From: Toxorhynchites rutilus septentrionalis
Taxonomy: Eukaryota > Arthropoda > Insecta > Diptera > Culicidae
Length of the DNA: 64,000 nucleotides
NCBI RefSeq assembly: GCF_029784135.1
Contig: NC_073746.1
Span: forward strand, 96,213,515 to 96,277,514
Direction: 5' to 3'
The notes below the pieces were generated by a model. The model was given only the letters and a program-made list of their open reading frames with translations, was not told where the DNA came from and searched no databases. The position numbers were made by a program, and so were the translations under genes. Shown here one piece after another: positions 32,865 to 45,150 of the stretch (position 1 is the first letter of the stretch; each line of letters opens with the position of its first letter).

Positions 32865-34664
32865 TACTTGATCAATGTCTAAGTTCGTTGGTTTGAGTTC
32901 AAGATGGGTAGACAATAAATCGTCCATTGATGGGGTAACTTCTTTTTTGCATCAAAAATCATGTTATCGTTCTTTTTTAAATGGACGTAAAAATACGTAA
33001 TACGTAGACGTAATACCCGCGTACGTGGGTATAAATTTCGTTTCTAGGGGAGTAGAAATGTGGATTAAAGTCAGTTGAATGAAGAGGCAGATTTGTATTC
33101 ATTAGTCGAGTGAGTTAAAATACCCACTGACTGGACTAGTTCACCAGTCATTCTCGCTAGTCAACGCTAGTCAATTCATTTTCTAGTCAACTCACTTTTT
33201 GTTGTGGGTGACTGCCGAAGCAGTTCTAGTCGAAACGAAGCTACTGAGAGTAGAGTCGGTCTTTATTTTTCACCTTCAAAAATTACGGGCCCTGTAAACG
33301 CGCTCAAAAATTCGCACAGCAATACTATATCTACTCTTGGCTTTAACTTTACAACAAAATCAAATATCGAAAAATCCCTAAAGACAAAAAAAGGAAATTC
33401 GATTTATTGGAATTTATTGGACACGGTTTGCCAAGTTGAATTTAGTGCTATATTATTTGAGTTTTACAATGAGTAGTATAGTATTGATAATCAGCGGTGA
33501 AGATTCAATGTTCATATAGCGTCACATTTGCTCAGAAAATAATGGCTATGTGGCATATTGTAAGTCGTATATAAAGCGGGATCATATCACAATGGTATAT
33601 TATATCGATCAAAGTATTCATCGTGTATATCTAAAACCGTATAAAATGCGAAAATCCGAATTTTATTTATCATGACAGATTAAGTCGCAATTCGCTTTAC
33701 CAGCCATTTTATAACATACACTATCGTTAAATTAGTCTAATCGACATCATATATGTATATCAGAGAGATGCAATTCGTAAGTCACATAAACGAATATTTT
33801 ATATCAATGTAGTACTGCGAAAAATCGTGTTACATCTTGTGGAAAATTGTTTAACAGTAACTAAGATTAGATCTTAATGGAGGACATATTACATATTTGA
33901 TACATCAAGATGCTTCTTCTTCTTCTTTAATGCCACTAACGTTTCTAGAAGAGCTTCGTCGTTTCAACGTTGTAGAAAATTCTACTCTTATGCATGAGAA
34001 GGTCCCGCAGGATGTAAGACTGTGCTCCACCTTGCTTCCAACATCTGTGACCACATTGGATGCACCCATCATGCTCTCGTTCGTACGAAACCACCAACGC
34101 ACAGCTGGGTAAAAACTTTGGAAACGCCCTGATACATCATTTATATCCTATGGATATTCTCATACATAGAAATGACGATTCGTGAGGTCATAACTACAGT
34201 TGACGTAAATATTTTTCGCCATTTGTTTTTTCTATATTTGTAATAAATTGTATATTCGTATGACAAAAGTCGGATAAAATGCATACGCCAGTTATGTGTA
34301 ACATATACCACCCAAAAACTTGGATAATACGATTTAATGTTTTATGGATTCTTCAAGAAGTCTTCAGCTGGTCCTCTTCATCTATTGCACAAATATTGTG
34401 CCAGTGAAATTTATCCATTTCTCGTGCTATTCAAACACTCCAGACGGCACCGGTAGCACTCCGACGGAGCACACTGCCGTAATGAAAGTGTTAATTAGCA
34501 TAGTTATTGGGCATGATCACGAACATCACTGCCACGTACGCTTTCGCATCACTTACACTTCACTTAATGTTTTTGTGTCTATCATCATTGTCACGGACAG
34601 TTGCGTATAAAAATAAACTCCGTGAAGTGAAAGAGTTCATTCTCGTTTATAAGAGACATGTCAG
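32865..34664. other. No gene seen
   Basis: AT-rich DNA with small repeats of ACTAGTCA-like and CAGTCA-like words at about 33060-33200, a TTC run at about 33911, and no open frame with recognisable content. About 35 bp at 34503-34540 (GGGCATGATCACGAACATCAC) is matched in inverted form near 38575-38605. Confidence 0.4.
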
Positions 34665-35214
34665 TTGCATACTTTTGGGCAGTCTTCCATGATTCACATA
34701 AAACACTGCGTCCGGAATAAACATGTCCACGCTGCTGTTCACAGTTTTGTGTTTGAGTACAAACATGATTTTTTCGTACCTATGTTAGAAAATGTGACAT
34801 GTTTGTATTCGTGGTATGTTTGGACATACGATGTTTAATCCCAATGTTTCACATGATGTTCGAACATGGTGTACAGTTTCTCTTGCATTTTCACCCCAAG
34901 CACCGGCAGTGCGTAGAGTAGAAGAAGCGAATCGGACACCACACCACCACCACTCAACGCGTACACCACGCGTTGGTATGTTGACATGGAAAAAATGCTT
35001 TCCTTTCATGACAATGGGTGCTTCATCAAAAATATTGGGCAAATAAAATAAACCTCTTTTTCTGTTCTGAACAAAATAAACATCGATTGATATAAGAGTT
35101 TTTCACATTTGATATCATTATTTAGTGCACGCATCAATTTATATATTGAATTCATGTAACATTCGCTATTATTAGCTATTTGAACAAGTACTAAAATTGA
35201 ATTATTCAGCAGTG

Positions 35215-35262
35215 ACATGTTAGGCGTGACGCTAACCACTTGACCACGGGAGCAACAATTTT
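35215..35262 (-). repeat. tRNA-like fragment with an A-box, probable SINE remnant
   Basis: The minus strand reads GCTCCCGTGGTCAAGTGG followed by TTAGCGTCACGCC, which contains a good RNA polymerase III A-box (TGGTCAAGTGG) in a tRNA-like 5' half. A convincing B-box is not present at normal distance, so it is not a functional tRNA gene. Confidence 0.4.
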
Positions 35263-35695
35263 GGCTGGATCTTTGAATACAAATGGCCAATACTGCTTGT
35301 TCGCGATAATCGCGACCCGAGCTATAAAACGAGCGGAGAAGAGGAGAAGAGAGGATGATGCAATAGCATATGCAGTGCAGTGTAAGTGTAGCTTTTAGTT
35401 TTTTCCTTCATTCAGTTTGTGATAACATCGAGAAATTAATGGTGTGTTTTAGCCGCTGAAATTTCTCTGCTGGTTCTGCTGTGTGCCGCTGAAGGTTGCA
35501 TCTAAAACTGATTTTTGGGTATTTATTTTTTTGGTCAGCATTTGTATGACGTCGCCCGCTATGCAGTCGGCTCCCCAGACTTTAATTGCCCATATGCACG
35601 CAAAAAAAAAATAGAAAGCTTCTTTCTATTCAGAGAATGTTTTCTTTGAACGAAACAAAGGATTATTTAATCAGACTTACAAAATGTGCATGAAC

Positions 35696-36162
35696 GATCT
35701 ATAAACTTTTACTTAGTCGCGGCAATACATACACACACTCTTTACAGATACACGGGCCGAAGGTTGTGCAGTCCACTGATGATTCAACAAGAGCCAAAGG
35801 TTGTACCGCTCATGACAACTCTACACGAGCTGATGATTGCGCCGGCTAATGATCATTCTATCCTGGATTCCTTGAGTCGAGAAAGACACACCACGCAAGA
35901 TATGTTGTGCAGACTAGGGGGTCGTTGCTGATTAACGGTCAGCTGCATCTCAATAGGAAGTATCCCATGTCGGGCACACGTACAGAACACTGAAGACTAC
36001 AACATCCCAATTATGAGAACAATTGTAATACTAACCTCGAGCCAACCGCGAGTAATCGGTTACATATTACTAACATAGTTGTAAGCAAACATTGTCAAAA
36101 TATTGAACTCCCGGCCCCGTTAGGCTGACACCATATGAGCCTTAATAAAAATATATATTTTG
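35696..36162 (+). mobile_element. LINE 3' end, second copy of the family at 250-1274
   Basis: Identical GTGCATGAAC at 35686-35695 and 36163-36172 flank a 467-bp insert that matches 811-1270: GTCGCGGCAATACATACACA, TTCAACAAGAGCCAAAGG and the end ATAAAAATATATATTTTGG. It has no coding part. The 5' break lies inside the right arm of the family's 27-bp hairpin. Unlike the first copy it has no A run at its end. Confidence 0.93.
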
Positions 36163-36520
36163 GTGCATGAACTTATAGCCTCTTAGTTCGTGCAATTTTT
36201 GAAATGCGACTAAATTTCACGTTCGTTTCTGTGAAAAAGTATTCTACGAAGAAATGTTTTGGGATGAATAATTTCTTTCAGTGCATGAAAATAAACGAAA
36301 CGAAAGCAATGAATACTGCGACATCGGGTGATATGTTTGTACATGATGTTCTTGAATTATAAACATCGTGTTTGTTTTCACATGTCTATGTTTGTGTATC
36401 ATTGTTCGTGTTGGGGATAGACACTCAACACTAGCGAGAATCATGTCCGAATTCAAACAAAAGCATGGAATTTTCACATCGCGTGGACATGTGTAAGTGT
36501 TTTTCGGAAGACTGCTTTTG

Positions 36521-37040
36521 GGCGTCTGAACGTTAAGTCGGTTGAATAATCTCGGACGTTTATACATTATGCAGGTAAAATGAATAAGTGTATGAGATAA
36601 TATTCCATTTAATTAAGCGTATGTTTTAGAATGACAAGTTTGCGATTATACCTCTATGATTCGGTATTTCAATGTCAACTATTCGGGCTCATCCCATGAT
36701 TCATGCGTGCGTTAGTTTGCTGAATCAAATGATAGTTTAAAGATGAGGATGTATACCTGGTTGATCGTGAATAATGTATTTGTTGAACATATGGGAATGT
36801 TATTTTATTTTCTCTTTCTATAAATTACTCTAGAGATAAACCATGACTATAACGTATAATAATGAACTTTTCGCATATTCTTTTTCTTAATTCTGTCTTA
36901 CTCGTTTGAATAGTGAGAAGCATTTAGTAAAGTTAAAGGTTGGAATCATTTTGTAAGAACCATTTCTACAATTTTGTTGAATAATAATACCTTCTTTAAC
37001 TTATAGAAAACCCGAATTTATCCACCTCACGATCAGTATG
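36521..37040. other. No gene seen
   Basis: AT-rich stretch without open frames of note and without recognised repeats. Confidence 0.4.
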
Positions 37041-37050
37041 ATCTGAGCCC

Positions 37051-37202
37051 TTTTGGAGGCGATCTGGCGTAGTGGTAATATCCATACCTCTCATACAGAG
37101 ATCACGAGTTCAATTCTCACTCCCGACATTCTTCCAAAAATGGAAGTAAAAGTGACGAACCAGCCGAAATGTGTTGACAGTCACTATAATAGAGAAAAAA
37201 AA
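37051..37202 (+). mobile_element. tRNA-derived SINE, copy A, 10-bp target duplication
   Basis: Identical ATCTGAGCCC at 37041-37050 and 37203-37212 flank a 152-bp insert. It has a polymerase III A-box (TGGCGTAGTGG) and B-box (AGTTCAATTCT) spaced as in a tRNA, a unique body (GGAAGTAAAAGTGACGAAC, GTCACTATAATAGA) and an A tail. A second copy lies at 46487-46634. Mobilisation would need a LINE reverse transcriptase; I cannot match its 3' end to a LINE in this window. Confidence 0.92.
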
Positions 37203-37269
37203 ATCTGAGCCCATATGGGATTCTGAATTCCAACCCTGTATTCTTCTTATTCTCTTGTAATTTTATATA

Positions 37270-37821
37270 CAGTAAAACCTGTTTTTGTGCGTTTTTTTTG
37301 TGCGATTTTCAGTTCTAGTGCGGTTTTTTTTTGCGCGATTTTTTTTTGTGCGGGGTATGAAAAGAAGCATATTTGACGAAGTTATCGTCCATTTGGTTTT
37401 TTTCGATGGTTTATATGCATTTCAGTGCGAAAAAAGCATATTTGTGTCTCAATTATCCACTTCTCAAATCATTCCCCTCCTCTCATCAAATGCTCTAAGT
37501 TTTTCTAAGTTTTTGCATGACATGATTTCTAACAGCAACACGTTTTGACATGCAACTAAAAGCACAAAACAGCCACGCGCAACCGAAAAGGCAAAGTGTC
37601 CTATCGCAAAGCAGGGAAACAAAAGGAAATTGAACGGTGATTGGCGTGGATTTGAGTTATTTTCTTGGGGGAAACTTTTTTTATGCGGTCCCTATCTACC
37701 GCACAAAAAAAAAGTTTTTATTCAAAATGTGTACCGAACACGGTTTTTAAAGCTACTGGTGAAGTTTTGCACGATTTTTTTTATGCGGTCCCTATCCCCC
37801 GCATAAAAAAAGGTTTGCCTG
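37270..37821. mobile_element. pogo/Tigger-like MITE, 552 bp
   Basis: Ends CAGTAAAACCTGTTTTTGTG (left) and CAGGCAAACCTTTTTTTATG (right, reversed) lie between TA dinucleotides. The interior contains repeats of TGTGCG and ATGCGGTCCCTATC. A truncated left-end copy is at 47384-47515. Confidence 0.75.
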
Positions 37822-37823
37822 TA

Positions 37824-38959
37824 CAGGACACGTGGTTTGATTTAATTATTGAAACAGAAACTGATTAACAGCATCTATCAGAAACATAATCTTCATATAA
37901 AACATCTGATGTTTCCATCATTTGATCTTGATGGAAACATTAAACTTTTCAGTTCATTTGGCTATTAAATCTATTATCACTTTTTTAATATTCTTTCATT
38001 CAAAGCATATCTTCAAAACGATATCGTTGAAAATATTTATTACGTAAAAGTGAAAAAAAATATTGGCCAAATTCATTACAACTATCGTCCGTTATAACTA
38101 TCATACGAATGTTTGAATTACAAAAACCTGCTGTACAATGTTGGAAAAACTTCACGGTTGTTATTCAGAATATCAACATAACCAACCATAATAATCGTTC
38201 GAGAACAAACAAACAAATATACGTCCTCTGGATACGTCAGGATTCCGTCTAAAAATGCCATCAAAAGGGTAAACTACTGTTTGTTTATCTTTTCTTTCCT
38301 AAGCAACACATGACTAGATTCAAAATGTTGACAAAAAAGCTAAATGAATATGAAATTAAATTTACTCCATTCCGCGTGACTATCTTTCACCATCTAGAAA
38401 ACAAGTGACAAATATACCTGTTTTTCTCCGTGACATAACAGTAACGTGGTATTCATAATAACGCCGAGTTCATCAAAGTTGTCACGACGGATGAACTCTT
38501 TCGGATTCTACACACACGGTGGCAGCAGCCGTAATAAGGTTGTATACAATTCACTCCGTTTTCACCGTGAAGTGACGTTCATGATCATGCCCATTATTAA
38601 TTTGACGATGTTGATGGTATCCACGTAAAAAATCGCATTCACTGTGCATTAGTAGGAAAAATATAAACAGTGTTATTTATTTATTGAAAAGCTGACCGAT
38701 GACGTAGACTTTTCATCTTAGATTGAAAGTAAAAAAGCAGTACTACACGCTACATATGAATGCCAAAATGACTCTCATTCGGACTGATTCGAATGCTATA
38801 CAAATAGAATTGGTCAGTTGGAAAAAAATATTATTGAAAAATTTGTAAATCTGTATGAAAACCAGAAAAAATCTTTAATCTGTATCTACAGATTCTCAGT
38901 TTCAAAAAGTCTGAAAAGTCTGTATAAATGTAGATTATTCTGCAGATATGGCCTGGCAG
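37824..38959. other. No gene seen
   Basis: AT-rich DNA. It has no coding evidence; the only structure I noted is the short segment at 38575-38605 that mirrors 34503-34540. Confidence 0.4.
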
Positions 38960-38989
38960 CGATAGAAATGAAACATCGTGCGAATGATT

Positions 38990-39440
38990 GTTTATGAAAC
39001 ATCGTTTCTCGACTCTTTGTCAAAACCGTCAACTAAGAGCTTGTTGCACGAGAGCAAATACGAATGGCAACTAAAAGTATCGAAACAGTGCTATTCACAT
39101 ATACAGGAAATGAACAAGTTCTAAGTTTTGTGCAACGATAACAAGCAACACACACGAAGCCAAACACTGATGACTAGAAGCGACCTATAATCATTTGCAC
39201 TCTTCTGTTTTTTCGCCTGCTTTGCCATGGCTCGGATGATTGTGTTAATTACAATGTCGGATGCACTTCAAGTGAAATATTCGCTAGCTATAATTTCCGA
39301 TTCGATTGGTATGCAAATCGTTAAAATAATTTCGCAGCAAAAGCAGTTATTGACGTTAACTTTATTTCATAACAACGTGACCTGTTTTCTGATTTGGTGT
39401 CCTTAATGAAAGACGTAGTTTTACGTCAATAAAATACATT
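38990..39440. repeat. Dispersed repeat, related to 47870-48600
   Basis: Blocks shared in order with 47870-48600 include TCAAAACCGTCAAC, CACGAGAGCAAATACGAATG, TTCCGATTCGATTGGTATGC, CGTGACCTGTTTTCTGAT and the motif GACGTAGTTTTACGTC at 39412-39427. Between the blocks the copies differ. No coding content; element class unknown. Confidence 0.65.
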
Positions 39441-39584
39441 TTTTTCCAAAGTTTCTTTAGACTTGATAAAATACTTTTCAATCCCGCTCAGTATCAATTA
39501 TGTCAATGATTTAGTTTTTATTTGATTCCAAGAACGACAGGTATGGATAATTGTGTGATTGAACGCCCAGAGTGTTTTTGAAAA

Positions 39585-39812
39585 AAGGGAAAATTTTCGA
39601 GACGACAGTAAATCTCGACGTAAATCCTGTTTGAAGACATTTGGCATCAAACTTTTTTTTTTGAAAACCCCGATTTCCTTCACTTCCCCTTGGGTGATTT
39701 TTCGGTTTTCGAAAAAACTCAAACTTTGACGGCTGTGCGACACTAGTAAATCAAGTCCGATTGAGCTGATATTTTGCATAGGGCAGTTTTTCGTGGGCGG
39801 CGTGAACTGATG
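39585..39812. mobile_element. Partial fold-back element (one arm)
   Basis: The segment matches one arm of the elements at 31515-32495 and 59261-60320: AAATCTCGACG, GACATTTGGCATC, CCCGATTTCCTTCACTTCC, TTGGGTGATTTTTCGGTTTT, GACGGCTGTGCGACACTAGT, GCATAGGGCAGTTTTTCG. The other arm is missing. Confidence 0.75.
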
Positions 39813-42649
39813 GCAACTACTGAATACAGCTATAAAAAGTGTTTCGATGACTGAATTGTTCATTGGAAAAAGTGTATTGCTTCAGAAGGGGCCTATTTCG
39901 AAGGCGATAGTATGAATATAGAAGATGAATGAAACATTTTCTTTAAAACACAAATTCCCGGTATATATTTAACAGAATTTTGGTAGGAAAATATGAAACT
40001 GTCACCATGTTAGGTGAAATAATCCGCGAATGAATGGAGATCATTTCAGCAGCTATTACCTAACACACGTCTCTCCCGTCGGACTGGTTCCATCAAACGA
40101 AGCGCTTCTCTAAGAACTTGGTAATCTTCGGAACGCGCGTATGAACAGCACTAATCAACCGTTCGCTACATCAGTCTGAACCATGCTTCGCTACGCCGTA
40201 ACCACGCTTTCATCTCCGATCAGCCAAATTTATATTGGCGTAACGATTATAATTATGCTTAATTTGTTTAATTTAAATAAATGAATAAATTACTTCCATA
40301 CCCTTCCTCCGCTACGTCAACCTCTTCCACGCTTTACGAAAGTTGTGCTCTCCGAAGCAGCGCCAATACCGTCGGAAATTAGATCCCGCCTGGTTTTAAC
40401 TTTTCACCGGGACGCTGTGGGTTGACGGTTGTTTACTTTTCGGGTTCGCTTTGCTTTTGCAGACTCCAGCTCTCTCTTGTCGGGCGTCGTGCTGATAGAC
40501 TGCTCAGCGCTAAAGTTTTCCAGATTGAACTAAATTAAAGCTGCCGACCCGAGACGGCGCCCCCCTCCCTTTCCTTCGCTCCTACATAGCAGCCGTAACT
40601 CGATTTCGTGGCGCACATTATGCAGATCCAGTGGAACGCGCCCGAGAGATGTACGAAAAAAGATAAATGATTCCGCAATCATCATGGACGAAATAACAAA
40701 AAAAAAAAAAAAAACACGAGTTGAATCCACGAGACACGAGCCTGATAGATACAGGGAGCAGCAGCGGGGAAGGAGTTAAGCGGGAAACGATTTTTATATT
40801 AAGTCATTAAGCTCACTCGCTGAATGCTCCATTAGTGATCTGTTTTCGCCTCAGCCTCTCGATGCAGGTTACCTTCGTTCCCTCCGTTTCAAAATTTAAC
40901 AATTCACGCCGGAGGTTCATTCCATCATGATTTGTAAATTGAAATCCTGTGTTCTAGTGACACGCTCGGGAATTGCACAATGTACCGAGTGCTCGACGCG
41001 CTCGATGCGTTCCTCCAGCCAGCCGTTATCACCGGCAGCCGGGATGGGTCGGTACCAAGCGCCCAGAGGGTCTTCCTCTCGAACAGACAAGCAGAAAGAA
41101 AGGAAAAAAATCGTTTGAACCGGGAGACTTTGAAAACATCATTTATCACTGTCAACCGCAGGGTTCAGCACGGAATGCGAAAACAGTCAATTTGTGCGTG
41201 TAGAATAACCTCCCAGGCCGAAAATCAGCTGCTATTATCTAATATTTTCATTCCCAGTCCGGCGGGGGACAGGCGCTTACGAGCACATTATCGATAAGTC
41301 CCTTCACATCTCTCGAGTTCGCGTGAGGATGTGGCAGAGACCGATCGGTCGGGTCGTGTATGTAGCAAGTTGCTGCCGAAAGATTGGCTCGCCACGATAG
41401 TCCTCCGCCGTTGAACCCTTCCGAAATAGATACGGGGAAGGTGGCCTTCCGGGTATTTGGGTTATACGTGCAAAAGTTAGAAGTCACGCAAGCAGGTTCG
41501 TGAGCAGATTGTGCGAAAAGATTTATTTCCTAACGTTTTAACTTCGATTCAGCCCCATTGTCGGGACTCGTGTTGGCTCGGGTTTTATCGCCTGACTGTT
41601 CATCGAAGTTGTCAAAATATTTTGTGCATTGTGGCAAGAACTGTTTTTGAGGGGATACTAACAATGAGAATTTTTGTACAATTGGATTTGTTTGAAAATG
41701 TGAAGACAACTTTTGACTATGACCGATATTTTAGCGTCTCGATTGCACCAAAAAGGTGCAAATGTTCTCGATATTACAATATTGAGCAATTCCACCCCAA
41801 ATCAGCAGAAAAACAGGCGATTTTGACCCGACTATCTATGATTTTTTTGAAAACTTGGTACATATGGTGACAGCTACCTATAATCATAATTTTCGTTATC
41901 ATATGAACAATTTTAATTACGACTAATTGTCAACAGGGTGTATCCAGAATCATTGAACTTTTTTGAAAAAAAATCATAACATGAAATCCTATGGCCACGG
42001 CTAAAACCAAAGTTTAAAATAAAACTCATAGTTCATCTTTCTATTATAAAATTACCATCGAAAATTCAAAGTTTATTTTGGCATTTCGAAAGTTCTTTTT
42101 ATGCGGAATTGTATAGCTATAAATTAATCAGATGTTGATATGTTTAGTCATATGAATTTAAATCCGCGATTGTATTAATCATTGATTTCCTGAAAATAAA
42201 AAAAATCAGACGGTGAAAATTGAAAAAAAAACATATTTATATAAAAAAAACATGTACGAAGACATTTAAAAGTAGAACTGTGTCTCAAAACTTGATTTAA
42301 TAATTTCAAATAACCACAATGAGCACAACGCTCTAAAATTCTGAAAAAAATTTGATCCCAAAAACAGGTACATTTAATTGAAAATTATGTTGTAATGGAT
42401 CTAAATATATAAAAAATCCAAAATTTCGAAATACCAAAAAAAATTAATTTTAAAAATTTTATATTCAAAAATTTTTTTTTATAATTTGTCGCGGTACACC
42501 ATAGCAGAGCCACTTTCAGTATTTTCTAAAATTTTCATTTTCAAGCTTATTGAGTACGGCGTGAAAAAAAGAAAACTACGTTTTTCACTGTAGTTTATAT
42601 AGTGAACCATAAAGGAACTCAGTAAAGTTACCTAATTTTACAATTTACT
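39813..42649. other. 2.8 kb without recognised gene
   Basis: GC-richer DNA at about 40000-41500, including an A run at 40699-40716. Frames overlap on both strands near 40920-41300 without recognisable content. From about 41880 it is very AT-rich. No repeat family could be identified. It may be low-copy flanking DNA. Confidence 0.35.
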
Positions 42650-43075
42650 AGCTGACCCGGCAAACTTCGTCTTGCCCAAAATTTGTTTTTATTTTGTTAT
42701 CAATACCATCAAACATTCACATTTTCTTACTAAGCGCAAGTTCATGAGTCCAATCGCAGAACTGTTCATCGATTGATCTTCTAATCGACTCCATTGAATT
42801 TACCTTTGACTAAAAAATTCCTAGTACTTCTACCAAAACTCATCATTATAATATCAGATTATTTTCAGACACAATTCTCGTTCAAGATTTTTCAACCTCT
42901 TGCAAACAACATGTTTCTCCGTTACATGGAATAAATGTTTGATACAGAAAATATCCCCCTCTAAGAGAGGGGGAAGGAGTATCTTAACACCATAGAAACA
43001 TTTATTGCATCCTAAAACCTCCACATGCCAAATTTGGTTTCATTTGCTTGATTAATTCTCGAGTAATGCAGTAGT
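42650..43075 (-). mobile_element. Helitron-like repeat, copy 4
   Basis: On the minus strand the copy ends GACGAAGTTTGCCGGGTCAG and CTAG before T, and shares the same blocks as copies 1 and 2 in the same order (GAGAATTAATCAAGC, CATGTAACGGAGAAACATG, TGAAAAATCTTGAACGAGAATT, GTGAATGTTTGATGGTATTGAT). It carries an internal palindrome CCCCCTCTCTTAGAGGGGG. It is not interrupted by a LINE. Confidence 0.6.
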
Positions 43076-45023
43076 ATTTTTTTTTATTTTTTTTTCTGAA
43101 AGAACAATAAATTATATAATATGATACTAAAGCTTGTGTTGTAACATTAATCAATCCCGAAATACTACTGTTTTGTGATTCCGGATTCTAAATGATTCAA
43201 ACTTCAATCAACTGAACAAAGGGAAACATCATGAGAAAAGTTGGCTTCGTCTTCTTATTGATTTTATTCATCAACCTTACTCAAACAGCAACACAATGAA
43301 GTAATATAAGCTACGTTTCAGAGTTCTTTATTATGCTTCGATATAACGTACATTTCGATACAACGTACAATTTTTAAAGCATATATATATATATATAGAT
43401 AAGGTATACAAAATTTTCCATGGTGCTGGTGATAAGGTTTGGGGACACTTTTCACAAACAAATGAATACAATAAAATCATAGATTTTAGGAAAATAAAAA
43501 AAAACAAAATAGAAGTAAAAAAAGTATTTTTTTTTAAATTATTGGATATTTTCGCACCACGCAGGTCTCTATAAATTTTCTGAAACAAATATTCAAAAAT
43601 ACATATTTAAACAGAAAATAAACCAGTACTGAGTCTCAAAATTCAAAATTTTATAAATATATATTTTTTTTTGCATCGCACAACACTGCAATACTGTTGA
43701 AGTCACACATATCTATAAAAGGCGTAAAAACACATTTAAATACGAATTAAAGTAGTACCGAATCTCTAAATCCTCAAAAAAATTCAATATTTCAAGATTT
43801 TTTTTTGTTACCGTCGATGGGGGTTAAAATGGGTCAGAAAATGTAGTTTTAGAACTTTTTGTTGATTAACTAACGAAAATTAGAGTAAAGCACAATTCTG
43901 ATTACGTAGAAATGTTCTCTAATGATGAACACTCGCAAGTGTTCAAGGAATTGTTGATTAATATTAATTTTCCACTGAACTACGATTAAATGAAAGTTGA
44001 CCCAATCTCACCCCTTAGAGGAGGTGACAATGGGTCAACGTAGTGAACATTACTTTGTATCAAGAATTGTGTTTGGAAATCAATTTCTCAATAATTTCAA
44101 GATAGTTGAACAACATGTAAATGTCTTAAATGATTATTTGAGCTACGAAAATAGTGTCAATCCACCGAGAAGTGCCATGGAAATGTTTATATACAGATAA
44201 TGAAGGAAATAATGTTAGAGTGGGAACAACTAAGCCCTAGAGCGACATGTGTGGCATTAGACGAAGAAAGTGCATATAACAGTGCACACGCAAACGTCAA
44301 CGGTCAAAGTCAAGGTCATCATCAACGCGGAAAAAGAAACGCCTTTGCGCAGGTACGCGCATATATACTCACACATATGCAAACACATAGAGATAATTAA
44401 AAGTTCCTGATAGCAAAATCAAATGCATTCACCCAGTAGTGAGAGCCGCCCGATGGGCCAGGCTTGTGCGTGCCATTGATGGCAAGTGCCAAAGTGATCG
44501 TGTTAAATAATTACGAAGTACAAACAGGGGGTCCATTTGGGACCACTCCGACTTTTTCTAAATAACGGTATGTCGTGTACTAAAGGCAACAGGTAGATCC
44601 AATTCATATAGCTTATTTTGATGAACAGACCATAAGTAATTAAAAATGCCTAGTTTTGTAATTTTTCGCAATCTAAAAGAACATTAAACTCATTTTCCAT
44701 ACAGTTCAAAAATATTTTTTTCTCTGTTCTTGAAGCAACGAAAATGCAAAATTGTGCTGAAACGAAAGAAAGCAAGATAGAAGTCACTATGTTATCAAAT
44801 TGTCAGCATTCGTGAAACCTTTCGTTTGGCACTGCTAAAAATACGCTGGGAAGCACCGTTCCTTAGATACGAAGGAGGTAGGTTTAGGACCCCCTTCTTC
44901 TATAGTTTGGACCTTTGGATGGAGAAGGGGGCGATCTAGGAGGAAAGTGAGAAGTGTTTAGGATTGTAACTAACATAAAAAATAGTATGCATAGAGTTTG
45001 CTAGAATACGGTGAAATACATAT
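43076..45023. other. No gene seen
   Basis: Very AT-rich, with an (AT)n run at about 43381-43397. The only open frames are short; 43997-44200 (67 codons) and 44200-44400 (66 codons) have no recognisable motif. Confidence 0.4.
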
Positions 45024-45150
45024 TTAACCTTTTGCGGTCGGAATTAATTTTCCTTAAAAGAGAACCTCTTATTTTTCCACGCTAATAATATTTAGTTTTT
45101 ACCGAGTACCGTTACTTATTATCCATAGAAATGCCGTATACGTTCATGAA
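45024..45150. mobile_element. piggyBac-like MITE end, truncated copy
   Basis: TTAA followed by CCTTTTGCGGTCGGAATTAA matches the right end of the MITE at 47052-47288 for about 100 bp (TTCCACGCTAATAATATTT). The other end was not found. Confidence 0.55.

Larger units (their letters stand above)
34665..36520. repeat. Large imperfect inverted repeat with a LINE fragment inside
   Basis: Left 34665-34870 and right about 36310-36515 share complementary words in mirrored order: GGGCAGTCTTCC, ACATGTCCACGC, GTTTGAGT/GTTTGAATTC, AACATGATG. Identity is patchy, so this is an old long-armed element or two opposed copies. The LINE copy 35696-36162 lies inside it. Confidence 0.5.

Noticed and set aside
35215..35262. 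Functional tRNA gene
   Set aside because: Only the A-box half is tRNA-like; no B-box at correct spacing and no acceptor stem pairing.
37055..37130. Functional tRNA gene in the SINE
   Set aside because: Promoter boxes are present but no cloverleaf pairing is evident, and the flanking target duplication shows a SINE.
40925..41297. Overlapping frames as a coding exon
   Set aside because: Three plus-strand frames and one minus-strand frame are open together, a composition effect; no homology recognised.
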